From NCBI GenBank assembly GCA_963210315.1, contig OY723278.1, positions 1,116,001-1,180,000 on the forward strand: a stretch of 64,000 nt of DNA, given 5' to 3'. The notes beneath the pieces are model-generated. The model saw nothing but the letters and a program-made list of their open reading frames with translations. It was not told the DNA's origin and searched no databases. Below, piece after piece: positions 21,620 to 31,658 of the stretch (positions within the stretch are counted from its first letter, which is position 1; every line of letters starts with the position of its first letter). Source of the stretch: Rhynchopus euleeides. Lineage: Eukaryota; Euglenozoa; Diplonemea; Diplonemida; Diplonemidae. A program made the position numbers and the translations under genes.

Positions 21620-24259
21620 TCACGCCTGCGGGCTGATCAGGTAGTCGTATGTGTAAGCCAGGAACTCGTTGAACTTCGTCGATGGCGTGTTGGCCACAAC
21701 CAGGTACAGCTTCTCCCCTGCAGCAGCACCCACTGTCACCGTCACAGGCACCCCCGCAGTGGTGACCGGCAGCTTGTGGTACGTGCGCGTCCCCGTCTGT
21801 GCGTTGTACACCACTGCCTGCGCCCGGAACTCCGAGTACGACGGGTTGGTTGTGGATGGCTTGATCCCAACCTGGTATGTGGCGTCGGCCGTGACATCCA
21901 CCTCGTACGCGTTGTATGCCCAGTCACCGATCTTGTAGCGGTCCGGCACAGCCACCCACGCCGCGCCCGTCCCGCCCGCGCTGTAGAACTCTGTGATCTT
22001 GTTGTCCACCTCCGAGTCCGGGAGCGGGGTCGCGGCATTCTTGTTGTTGTTGTTCATGCGGTTGAAGGACCCGATCTCGGAGGCCAGGAATGTCTCGGCG
22101 TAGTCCATGTCCCACGTCGTCACACGTGCCGCAAAGTCGCTGAACACATCGCGCATGTCGAACCCGGCATCCCGCAGCGTCGTGTACATCCCCTCCGCAG
22201 GGGTGCCGCTGATCGGGGCCAGCCCGAGCACCGCGCGGCTGTACACCTTCCCGATGAAGAAGCCGTCCCCCAGCACGTGGTGCGTGACGTACCACTCCCA
22301 GATGGACGCCCCGTACTGGTGGCCCCCCTTCGAGAAGTCAATGATCCCGTCCTCAAACACCGAGCTCTGCGTGGTCCACAGCGCCAGCTGCGGCTGCAGC
22401 GTGTACATCCCGAGGATCGTGTCGTATGCGGTCGGCTTCTGCGCGAACGCCCCCCACGATGCGGTCGACTCGGCCAGGAACTTCGTGTTCCCCCCGGTGC
22501 GTGACTGGTACGAGTGGAAGTTCTCGTGCAGCACGTACTGGTTCCACGGGCTCTCAAAGTTGAACTTGCTGACCCACGACCTGCGGTACCCCTCGGACAG
22601 GAGCACGGTGCGCGCCTTCGCAAGCTCAGCGCACAGCCCCCCGTGCACGTACATCCCGGCCTCCATCACGTTGTGCTCCCACACCATGTCGTGCCCGGAC
22701 AGCTGGTACTCGAAGCTCTCCTGCGTCGTGTCCACCACCCCGGCAGGCCAGTAGATGCAGTAGTACACCCCGCACAGGTAGTTCGGGTACTCTGCGTCCG
22801 GCACCGCCATGCTGAGCGCGCTGCCGCAGTCGTCCCCCAGCCCCGAGATCTCCGCTGCTGCCAGCGCCCTCTCGTACACACGCACGTCCCACACCTTCCC
22901 GGCGTAGCGCCCGACCGTCAGCACACCGCCCAGCGCCGCCGGCGCGACGCTGAGGCTCTGCTCCACACTGTGCCCGTTCACAACCACGATGATGCTGTCG
23001 CTGAAGAGCTGCACGACGGCGTGGTTGCAGCTGCGGTGGAGGAGCTCCTGGGCACTGGGCACCGTCGTCCCCCCCACCGTCACGGAGAGCTTCCCGCCCA
23101 CCTCCGCCACCACCAGCGTCCCGAAGGTCAGCACCGTCCCGCTCTGGCCGGCCGCTGTCGGCATCAGCTTGAAGGACAGCGTGGCTGCCGGTGCCACCGC
23201 CTGCTGGCCAAAATCCACCCGCACCACCTTGTCCGTCATGTACACCGTGCTCTCGTACGGGAAGACGTCCGCGCTCCTGTCGTTCGCCACAAGGTCCACC
23301 GTCACGGGGTGCTGGTTCCCCGACAGGTCTGCGTACGCAAACTGAAGCGGCACATAGGCAGCCAGGCTGTCCACCGGCCCTTTCCCGAGGGACTCCAGCG
23401 AGCAGGTGGCCTCGCAGCGCCCGAACGAACACGTCTCCCCAGCAGCACACACCCCGCAGTTGACTGTGTTGCCATTGCCGTCGCGAATCGCACCGCACAC
23501 AGCCCCCTTCTGTGCGCACAGCGCGGCGATGTTCGTCGTGGGAACGGGCGTCGGCGCCACAGTCACCACACATGGCGCCATTGCGTCGGCAACGTCGGTG
23601 ATGGCGGAGTTCGCGAAGCTGACGTGGTCCACGAAGAACTCGCCGCCCCTCCCCCAGGGGGACCCGCCCAGGTGGTACTCCCCGATCGCCATCCCACCGT
23701 ACCTCGAGTTCTGACGCAGGTCCATTGCAACCTGCTCCTCCAGCACCACCTGCCCGTCAACCCACAGCCGCAGGGTCGTGCTGGCCGCCGTATACGTCAG
23801 CATCACATGCGCCCACTCACCAATACGCAGCGTTGCCGAGCTCATTGCCCAGGTCACGAGGGTGCGGACCCCGACCCTCCCCGTCCCGTCCACCCACACC
23901 CATGCACCCCAGGGGCCCCGGCTCCCGTCGGTGTCCTTGAAGGTGGCCCCGATTGCGAACAGCGCCCGCCCCCCGAACGACACAGGCTTCACATGCCCGG
24001 CCATGGAGAAGTCCACGTTCCCTGTGGGTGCCCCGTTCGACGCCCCGAGGTTGATGAAGTCGCCAGAAAGCATGTGGTACGACTGCCCGCACACGGCATC
24101 GGCACCGCTCCCGAGTGCGATCTGCTTCCCAGAGCTGGTCAGCCCGTAGGTGTCAGTTGCCGTCGGCCCGTCCAGCGTGTACTGCGAGTAGATGCTCCCC
24201 TGTGCTCCGGCACAGAGAGCGAGCACCGCTGCCACATGCGGCACCAGCCGCTGCTGCAT
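21620..24259 (-). CDS. Array copy 6: secreted LamG-LamG / HENFH metallopeptidase-like protein (879 aa)
   Basis: Complete intronless copy with the majority protein sequence (G21, K754). All Cys of the 248-286 module and the HENFH motif are present. Confidence 0.92.
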   Translation of the reverse strand: MQQRLVPHVAAVLALCAGAQGSIYSQYTLDGPTATDTYGLTSSGKQIALGSGADAVCGQSYHMLSGDFINLGASNGAPTGNVDFSMAGHVKPVSFGGRALFAIGATFKDTDGSRGPWGAWVWVDGTGRVGVRTLVTWAMSSATLRIGEWAHVMLTYTAASTTLRLWVDGQVVLEEQVAMDLRQNSRYGGMAIGEYHLGGSPWGRGGEFFVDHVSFANSAITDVADAMAPCVVTVAPTPVPTTNIAALCAQKGAVCGAIRDGNGNTVNCGVCAAGETCSFGRCEATCSLESLGKGPVDSLAAYVPLQFAYADLSGNQHPVTVDLVANDRSADVFPYESTVYMTDKVVRVDFGQQAVAPAATLSFKLMPTAAGQSGTVLTFGTLVVAEVGGKLSVTVGGTTVPSAQELLHRSCNHAVVQLFSDSIIVVVNGHSVEQSLSVAPAALGGVLTVGRYAGKVWDVRVYERALAAAEISGLGDDCGSALSMAVPDAEYPNYLCGVYYCIYWPAGVVDTTQESFEYQLSGHDMVWEHNVMEAGMYVHGGLCAELAKARTVLLSEGYRRSWVSKFNFESPWNQYVLHENFHSYQSRTGGNTKFLAESTASWGAFAQKPTAYDTILGMYTLQPQLALWTTQSSVFEDGIIDFSKGGHQYGASIWEWYVTHHVLGDGFFIGKVYSRAVLGLAPISGTPAEGMYTTLRDAGFDMRDVFSDFAARVTTWDMDYAETFLASEIGSFNRMNNNNKNAATPLPDSEVDNKITEFYSAGGTGAAWVAVPDRYKIGDWAYNAYEVDVTADATYQVGIKPSTTNPSYSEFRAQAVVYNAQTGTRTYHKLPVTTAGVPVTVTVGAAAGEKLYLVVANTPSTKFNEFLAYTYDYLISPQA

Positions 24260-26332
24260 TGCAAACGGGGAAGGGGAGGGGGAAGGGGGTGGGGGTGCAG
24301 GTGCGGGGTTGTGTGGTGAAGTCTGTTATGACAAGGTGGGTGGTGCATCATGCGATGTAATGCAGCGCAATGCAGTGCAGTGCAGTGCAGCGCTACTGAC
24401 GCGGGAGGCTCCCAAAGCTGAGAAATGGGATGTGGGTTGGGGCAGCCCAGTGTCAGCTGACGTACGATTTTCCGCACACAAGGCCATGTGCGCTGTGTGT
24501 ATGTGTGTGATTTGCTGCGGGGCTGCTCTCTGGCAACACCGGGCAATCACCACATTCAACAGGCTGTTTCTATGTCATGCGGGGTTGGTCCTCCACAAGC
24601 AGCCCAATAGGACTGAGGCAGGGGTTTGTGACCCAAACGTTCGTTCCTCTGTGGAGGTCGCAGGCCTGGCGGCACAGGCGGTCCTCCACCCCGGGGTCAC
24701 GAATGGGGGAGAGCACGGGGGGGCGGGACACCCCCACCCCAGGCAGCGCACGTGTAGTCGACAGCCGCCCTGCAGGACAGCAGGGCAGGCTGGTGTCTAT
24801 GCGGCTGGGGAGGGGCGCTCATCCCATCCCATGCAGCAGCATCGGTCCCCCTCTCTCAGCAAGGGGGAAGCTATAGAATTGTAGTGCCAAAAGAACCGGC
24901 AGCAGGAAGAGGATTAAGAGGGGGAAAAGGGGGAAGGGGAAGAGGAAGCGACAAGGGAGAAGGGCATCGGGGCTCTGTCTGCCGTGTGGGCAGATGATGT
25001 TGGCCAGCAGGATGCGGAGGGATGGCCTTGGCAACAACGGAGATAGGTGCACACACTGCTGCTGCTGCTGCGGCCACCCAGCCCTGCTCCGTCGAAAAGG
25101 GATAAGCGGGCAGGGAGGGAGGGAGGGAGGGAGGGAGGGAGGGAGGGAGGGAGGGAGGGAGGGAGGGAGGGAGGGAGGGAGGGGGCAGGGTGCGATGGGG
25201 AACAGTTGATTAAAAAAGTTTTGGGGGAAGTCACCCTTTTCTTCAAAAGGGGCCATGTATGCGCATTCCCGCCCAGAAGACTTGGAGGTGTATTCTCTGT
25301 TTGCACGAACGGCACTGGCGCATGTGGCCAAGAACCGAACGCCGACATGAGTCGTTGAGGTTTGAAGGTATAGATGGTCTATCTCGAACAAAACCTCGAA
25401 CAAAGATCGACCTCCTGCGTCATAGTTGCTGGTGGGTGGCGCGAGGGGACGGGGGCAGGGAAGGGAGGGGGGTAAAAGAAAAAGCGCAACGCGGTCAAAG
25501 AGTGAAACAAAAAGAGCAGGGCAGCAATACCAGGGGGGTGCAAAGGTTATGCCACACATACACAAGAGGACATAGTGTACCGTTGCACAAGAGAAGCAAC
25601 CCCGTGGACTACCCACAAAACCGCAACAGCCACTGTGTTGCATAAACCGGGCGCCTGTCAAATGCAGCCCGGGGGATGATGTGATATGTTCAAGGTGGTC
25701 CGTAAAACAAACTACGGATGAGGGGGTGCACCGAGAGATCCAGGGAGAGGAGAGGCTCCAAAAAAGCTGGTGTGCCCCTCGGGACTCTGGGCGGAGGAGA
25801 GGGTGTGACACCCCCATTGTGTTTAAAAAAAATGCAAAGAGTAGATCAAAGGCAGGTCGTGGGCACTGTGAGTCACAGAAGCATAGGTCCTGCTGGCTCA
25901 CAGGGGCCACGACAAACTGGCGACGGGTGTCGGTCGCTTCGAGGGCCACGCGACACCTTTTTTTAAACATCGGATATCCGCCTTACATCTGCGCAGTGCA
26001 GGAAAGGAGAGGGGTTGTATACCCCGCGCAGAAAAGAGCAACATAGACGATTCACACATTGGCCAGCCCCCGTGCCCAGACCCTGGCTGTGCACATTTGG
26101 CTGGATGTAGAGCCATCTATTAATTCCGTTTATGATTCTGTTTCCGTTAGGCTTCTCGTGATTATTATTACTTTTGCCAAGCCCCGCCATAGCGGAAGGA
26201 CCGCCGTGGGAAGGACAGCAACTGTTCCCACTCTGCGTGCATCGGAATGTCCTATTTCCGCCGGTTCAGGACCTCACCAAATACCAGCAACCAGCGGAAT
26301 CGCCATGGAAAGAGGACACACCCTGCAACCCC
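24260..26332. other. Array spacer 6 (2073 bp), no gene recognised
   Basis: Same content as spacer 1 with a 74 bp AGGG tract; the 82 bp segment is present. Confidence 0.85.
25112..25185 (+). repeat. (AGGG)n microsatellite, spacer 6, 74 bp
   Basis: Uninterrupted AGGG tract. Confidence 0.97.
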
Positions 26333-28972
26333 TCACGCCTGCGGGCTGATCAGGTAGTCGTATGTGTAAGCCAGGAACTCGTTGAACTTCGTCGATGGCG
26401 TGTTGGCCACAACCAGGTACAGCTTCTCCCCTGCAGCAGCACCCACTGTCACCGTCACAGGCACCCCCGCAGTGGTGACCGGCAGCTTGTGGTACGTGCG
26501 CGTCCCCGTCTGTGCGTTGTACACCACTGCCTGCGCCCGGAACTCCGAGTACGACGGGTTGGTTGTGGATGGCTTGATCCCAACCTGGTATGTGGCGTCG
26601 GCCGTGACATCCACCTCGTACGCGTTGTATGCCCAGTCACCGATCTTGTAGCGGTCCGGCACAGCCACCCACGCCGCGCCCGTCCCGCCCGCGCTGTAGA
26701 ACTCTGTGATCTTGTTGTCCACCTCCGAGTCCGGGAGCGGGGTCGCGGCATTCTTGTTGTTGTTGTTCATGCGGTTGAAGGACCCGATCTCGGAGGCCAG
26801 GAATGTCTCGGCGTAGTCCATGTCCCACGTCGTCACACGTGCCGCAAAGTCGCTGAACACATCGCGCATGTCGAACCCGGCATCCCGCAGCGTCGTGTAC
26901 ATCCCCTCCGCAGGGGTGCCGCTGATCGGGGCCAGCCCGAGCACCGCGCGGCTGTACACCTTCCCGATGAAGAAGCCGTCCCCCAGCACGTGGTGCGTGA
27001 CGTACCACTCCCAGATGGACGCCCCGTACTGGTGGCCCCCCTTCGAGAAGTCAATGATCCCGTCCTCAAACACCGAGCTCTGCGTGGTCCACAGCGCCAG
27101 CTGCGGCTGCAGCGTGTACATCCCGAGGATCGTGTCGTATGCGGTCGGCTTCTGCGCGAACGCCCCCCACGATGCGGTCGACTCGGCCAGGAACTTCGTG
27201 TTCCCCCCGGTGCGTGACTGGTACGAGTGGAAGTTCTCGTGCAGCACGTACTGGTTCCACGGGCTCTCAAAGTTGAACTTGCTGACCCACGACCTGCGGT
27301 ACCCCTCGGACAGGAGCACGGTGCGCGCCTTCGCAAGCTCAGCGCACAGCCCCCCGTGCACGTACATCCCGGCCTCCATCACGTTGTGCTCCCACACCAT
27401 GTCGTGCCCGGACAGCTGGTACTCGAAGCTCTCCTGCGTCGTGTCCACCACCCCGGCAGGCCAGTAGATGCAGTAGTACACCCCGCACAGGTAGTTCGGG
27501 TACTCTGCGTCCGGCACCGCCATGCTGAGCGCGCTGCCGCAGTCGTCCCCCAGCCCCGAGATCTCCGCTGCTGCCAGCGCCCTCTCGTACACACGCACGT
27601 CCCACACCTTCCCGGCGTAGCGCCCGACCGTCAGCACACCGCCCAGCGCCGCCGGCGCGACGCTGAGGCTCTGCTCCACACTGTGCCCGTTCACAACCAC
27701 GATGATGCTGTCGCTGAAGAGCTGCACGACGGCGTGGTTGCAGCTGCGGTGGAGGAGCTCCTGGGCACTGGGCACCGTCGTCCCCCCCACCGTCACGGAG
27801 AGCTTCCCGCCCACCTCCGCCACCACCAGCGTCCCGAAGGTCAGCACCGTCCCGCTCTGGCCGGCCGCTGTCGGCATCAGCTTGAAGGACAGCGTGGCTG
27901 CCGGTGCCACCGCCTGCTGGCCAAAATCCACCCGCACCACCTTGTCCGTCATGTACACCGTGCTCTCGTACGGGAAGACGTCCGCGCTCCTGTCGTTCGC
28001 CACAAGGTCCACCGTCACGGGGTGCTGGTTCCCCGACAGGTCTGCGTACGCAAACTGAAGCGGCACATAGGCAGCCAGGCTGTCCACCGGCCCTTTCCCG
28101 AGGGACTCCAGCGAGCAGGTGGCCTCGCAGCGCCCGAACGAACACGTCTCCCCAGCAGCACACACCCCGCAGTTGACTGTGTTGCCATTGCCGTCGCGAA
28201 TCGCACCGCACACAGCCCCCTTCTGTGCGCACAGCGCGGCGATGTTCGTCGTGGGAACGGGCGTCGGCGCCACAGTCACCACACATGGCGCCATTGCGTC
28301 GGCAACGTCGGTGATGGCGGAGTTCGCGAAGCTGACGTGGTCCACGAAGAACTCGCCGCCCCTCCCCCAGGGGGACCCGCCCAGGTGGTACTCCCCGATC
28401 GCCATCCCACCGTACCTCGAGTTCTGACGCAGGTCCATTGCAACCTGCTCCTCCAGCACCACCTGCCCGTCAACCCACAGCCGCAGGGTCGTGCTGGCCG
28501 CCGTATACGTCAGCATCACATGCGCCCACTCACCAATACGCAGCGTTGCCGAGCTCATTGCCCAGGTCACGAGGGTGCGGACCCCGACCCTCCCCGTCCC
28601 GTCCACCCACACCCATGCACCCCAGGGGCCCCGGCTCCCGTCGGTGTCCTTGAAGGTGGCCCCGATTGCGAACAGCGCCCGCCCCCCGAACGACACAGGC
28701 TTCACATGCCCGGCCATGGAGAAGTCCACGTTCCCTGTGGGTGCCCCGTTCGACGCCCCGAGGTTGATGAAGTCGCCAGAAAGCATGTGGTACGACTGCC
28801 CGCACACGGCATCGGCACCGCTCCCGAGTGCGATCTGCTTCCCAGAGCTGGTCAGCCCGTAGGTGTCAGTTGCCGTCGGCCCGTCCAGCGTGTACTGCGA
28901 GTAGATGCTCCCCTGTGCTCCGGCACAGAGAGCGAGCACCGCTGCCACATGCGGCACCAGCCGCTGCTGCAT
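26333..28972 (-). CDS. Array copy 7: secreted LamG-LamG / HENFH metallopeptidase-like protein (879 aa), array-edge copy
   Basis: Complete intronless copy at the upstream edge of the array, with the majority protein sequence. It is the only copy whose upstream DNA departs from the unit: just ~180 bp of spacer precedes the break at about 29155. If promoter elements lie deeper in the spacer, this copy would be under different control from the others, or expressed only as part of a longer transcript. Confidence 0.92.
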   Translation of the reverse strand: MQQRLVPHVAAVLALCAGAQGSIYSQYTLDGPTATDTYGLTSSGKQIALGSGADAVCGQSYHMLSGDFINLGASNGAPTGNVDFSMAGHVKPVSFGGRALFAIGATFKDTDGSRGPWGAWVWVDGTGRVGVRTLVTWAMSSATLRIGEWAHVMLTYTAASTTLRLWVDGQVVLEEQVAMDLRQNSRYGGMAIGEYHLGGSPWGRGGEFFVDHVSFANSAITDVADAMAPCVVTVAPTPVPTTNIAALCAQKGAVCGAIRDGNGNTVNCGVCAAGETCSFGRCEATCSLESLGKGPVDSLAAYVPLQFAYADLSGNQHPVTVDLVANDRSADVFPYESTVYMTDKVVRVDFGQQAVAPAATLSFKLMPTAAGQSGTVLTFGTLVVAEVGGKLSVTVGGTTVPSAQELLHRSCNHAVVQLFSDSIIVVVNGHSVEQSLSVAPAALGGVLTVGRYAGKVWDVRVYERALAAAEISGLGDDCGSALSMAVPDAEYPNYLCGVYYCIYWPAGVVDTTQESFEYQLSGHDMVWEHNVMEAGMYVHGGLCAELAKARTVLLSEGYRRSWVSKFNFESPWNQYVLHENFHSYQSRTGGNTKFLAESTASWGAFAQKPTAYDTILGMYTLQPQLALWTTQSSVFEDGIIDFSKGGHQYGASIWEWYVTHHVLGDGFFIGKVYSRAVLGLAPISGTPAEGMYTTLRDAGFDMRDVFSDFAARVTTWDMDYAETFLASEIGSFNRMNNNNKNAATPLPDSEVDNKITEFYSAGGTGAAWVAVPDRYKIGDWAYNAYEVDVTADATYQVGIKPSTTNPSYSEFRAQAVVYNAQTGTRTYHKLPVTTAGVPVTVTVGAAAGEKLYLVVANTPSTKFNEFLAYTYDYLISPQA

Positions 28973-29753
28973 TGCAAACGGGGAAGGGGAGGGGGAAGGG
29001 GGTGGGGGTGCAGGTGCGGGGTTGTGTGGTGAAGTCTGTTATGACAAGGTGGGTGGTGCATCATGCGATGTAATGCAGCGCAATGCAGTGCAGTGCAGTG
29101 CAGCGCTACTGACGCGGGAGGCTCCCAAAGCTGAGAAATGGGATGTGGGCTGGGGAAGACTGTTCCTTTTCTGGACCTCAGCCCCTATCTTTCCCTGAGG
29201 CAAGACTGTATTGGGTCCGGCGTTCTCCAATGTGTCCGCCAAGCGGTTACTGTGACTCTGAGACACGCCTGCCGCTCTATGTACATCACACAAGGAAAGA
29301 AACACCCCTTTTATCGAGGCGGATGAGTGTCTGACAAGGACACCCCTGATGTCTCGATGTCTACAGAGGCCGATGCCACCTGCCGCATGGAGGAGACCAC
29401 TAGATGCGGAGTGTAGGGAACAAAGAAGAAGACGGGACAGGTGGCCGCAAGCCGCCTCCGAGGTCGAGACATCAGCAATCGGCGCAACGTGTCATGAATC
29501 TGCGTTGCCGACCACACGCTGTTGCGCCCACCGGACTCCCTCCCCACGGCAGGCGTGCCTCGGTCATTACCTCCGGCACGCCACCACCACCTCCATCTCA
29601 CACCGAAACTACATTTTTATTTGAGTATCCGTCAGGTGGATCACTGGGTGGGGAGAGGACCGGTGTGAGGCACTTGAGTGCGACCAGGTGGGCAGGGAAC
29701 CTGGGGGCGGGGCATTTTTATCGGCACTCGGCCGCACCCCCTCCCGACCCTCC
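28973..29753. other. Array edge and non-repetitive gap
   Basis: The first ~180 bp match the array spacer, and the remaining ~600 bp are unique. I see no convincing gene: open frames are under 100 codons. This stretch includes the 3' flank of the scramblase-like gene that ends at 29754. Confidence 0.7.
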
Positions 29754-30350
29754 TCACTTATCCCTCCCCATGCTCAGGTGCACCGCAGCTGCCAGCAGCA
29801 GCAGCGTCTCCTCCCCTGTCATCGGGCTCTTCTCCGGGCACGATCCCTGCCGCACGCAATACGCAGGCTGTACCTTCCCAGCCAGCACCCCAGCCGAGCC
29901 ACGGCTGCCCCCCACCGCGGCGGAGAGCTCTTTCTGGCTGACGCTCCCTGTCTCAGTGGAGGAGGGGGCTGTCAGGATGGAGCCTTTGCCACAGCAGGTC
30001 TTGACCTCACCGACTGGGCGGTGGGCGCCCCCATCGCTGACGTCCTTCACCTCGGTGGACTGAATGCAGCAGGTCCGCTTGTAGTCGAGCTGTGCCAGAT
30101 TCCGCTGCGAAGCTGCAGAGCGCAGATAAAAGGACACGCTCATGCAGGCGGAACCCTCCGCAATCACCGCCTTGTCAGCCTGGATGGTGTCGACCTGTGC
30201 CAGCGCCTCCTCCCCACCCCCACCTGCCATGACCCGGAACGGCACGAATCGGTGTTCCGTGTCTTCGTTGCTCCGCAGCAGGTGCAGCTCGGTGTGCCCG
30301 GAAAGGTCCGACAGACGCATCACCTCCGCGGGGGGCCCAGGTGCAGCCAT
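29754..30350 (-). CDS. Phospholipid-scramblase-like (LOR-fold) protein, paralogue 1 (198 aa)
   Basis: The first ATG of the frame is at 30348-30350; the frame is open 18 codons further, but only from a TTG. A core begins at RFVPFRVM (34-41). It continues through CC at 94-95, V101, D103 and GG at 107-108, to VGEVKTCC at 113-120. It ends with MTGEETLLLLAAAVHLSMG (177-195), a hydrophobic C-terminal strand/helix like the end of scramblase domains. The same landmarks in the same order appear in the gene at 45025-45966. Known scramblases are membrane-associated beta-barrel proteins with a terminal helix. Scramblase assignment is by eye and needs a profile search; no Ca2+ site is claimed. It lies in the same direction as the array and could share a transcript with it. 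Confidence 0.6.
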   Translation of the reverse strand: MAAPGPPAEVMRLSDLSGHTELHLLRSNEDTEHRFVPFRVMAGGGGEEALAQVDTIQADKAVIAEGSACMSVSFYLRSAASQRNLAQLDYKRTCCIQSTEVKDVSDGGAHRPVGEVKTCCGKGSILTAPSSTETGSVSQKELSAAVGGSRGSAGVLAGKVQPAYCVRQGSCPEKSPMTGEETLLLLAAAVHLSMGRDK

Positions 30351-31658
30351 CGCAGGGGCCTCCCTGCGTCGAGTGGTAGGGGCGGGGCGGGCCGGGTGGG
30401 TCAAAAGGGTGGCAGCACGGAAGGGGGGAGTGCAAGGGGCGGGGGGCGGGGGTTGGTGGGGTGGGATCCGATCGCTGCCGTGTTATGCAACCGTCATGGG
30501 TGATGGCGTGTGTAGTTTGGAAAGAAGCAGGCGTGCCCTCCCCACCCCAACCTCCTCTGCAAAGCACGCCCGGTTGGGCGTGTGATGCCGACGTGGGTCT
30601 GGGTGCCCACCCGCACTGGGCGTGGGTGACATCTTTGTTGTCCCGCCATATTTTTTGACACCAGTGGGAGTCCTGTTGTGGTAGAATACACACCCAGGCC
30701 GTGGGTGATGCTCTAACAGAAGCTGGCAAGAGAGTTGGTGTGGATTTTTGCACATCGATGGCCACGCCCCTGACGCAGGGCAGGGAGCTAGTCGGGGCGC
30801 AGTGCCGTGCATCGCCGTTTTGTTTGTTCCGATTTCACCCAGGCTTGCATCGTTCCCCACGCATACAAGCGTGGGGCAATGCAGTCTGAAACCCAAATCG
30901 AATGGTAAAGGGCTGTCGGCGACGGCAAATAATATCTTCGGAGACTGAAAGGGGAGGGGGTGGGGGCGGTGGCAATCGGGTGTGTAAACCCTGGCCACCA
31001 AACCCCCAGTGCCGAAATCGGATCAAAGAGGGATACCAACAACATCACCACTGTGACGGCAAAAGAAGGGGAACCCTCGGGAACGCAGGGCACACTTCGG
31101 TGTGCGCAAACCCCAGTGAGCAAGATCCGGGGCAGGGTCCAGAGAGTTTCGCGGGGTGGGGTGGGGAGGGCGATCGCCAAATGATAAGATAAAAAAAGCT
31201 ATCAGAAAAGAAAAGAGTTGGCAACATCCCTCCCCGCACCCGCCCCCCCCCGGAAAGTTCGTGATATGGGTCAGAAGGAACGGAGTGCAACAAATAATAC
31301 CGACACACACAACAAACATAAGCAGGTTTGTTTTGATGTGTGGTTCCACCGAGCGGTCTCTGATGATACATCCACGCCACACCGACACACCGCCACCCAA
31401 CCCAAATCAGAGTTGCATGAGGTGCGTTCACCAGAATATGGCCGAAACCCGACACACCTAAGAACACATACGAAGGGAGGCAGATGCAACTTGTATGAGG
31501 AAAGAAACCCCAAAGCTATCGTATCAACGACAGCTAACGTGGCGGGCGTGACGACGTTGTGATGAAACACAATGCTGCCAGAAGGCGTTACACTCCAGGG
31601 TTTGCAGGGTTTGAACAATTGCATGGTTTGCTTGTGCTTCGGCAGTCACCCCCCCCCC
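30351..31658. other. Intergenic, nothing recognised
   Basis: This is upstream sequence of the scramblase-like gene. It contains short poly-G/poly-C and C/T-rich stretches. Open frames (up to 196 codons) are antisense to, or out of frame with, the gene or are compositionally random. It ends with a C10 run at 31649-31658 that abuts a foldback element. Confidence 0.6.

Larger units (their letters stand above)
1..29155 (-). repeat. Tandem array of a ~4.7 kb gene-plus-spacer unit
   Basis: Seven head-to-tail copies of the same unit are present, the first cut by the window edge. Start codons of successive gene copies lie at 670, 5399, 10124, 14801, 19494, 24259 and 28972, giving periods of 4729, 4725, 4677, 4693, 4765 and 4713 bp. 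The period differences are fully accounted for by the length of one (AGGG)n tract per spacer and by a single 82 bp deletion in the third spacer. Homology to the unit stops at about 29149-29155, where the sequence after GGGATGTGGG diverges. The array runs off the left edge, so its total copy number is unknown. Near identity of coding and non-coding parts implies very recent amplification or strong concerted evolution. Confidence 0.98.

Noticed and set aside
1-29155. Possibility that the array is an assembly artefact
   Set aside because: Each unit has its own AGGG length, and there are private variants and a private deletion, which an artefactual copy-paste would not produce; read depth would still be worth checking.
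30351-30404. N-terminal extension of scramblase-like paralogue 1
   Set aside because: It would start at TTG; the first ATG is at 30350.
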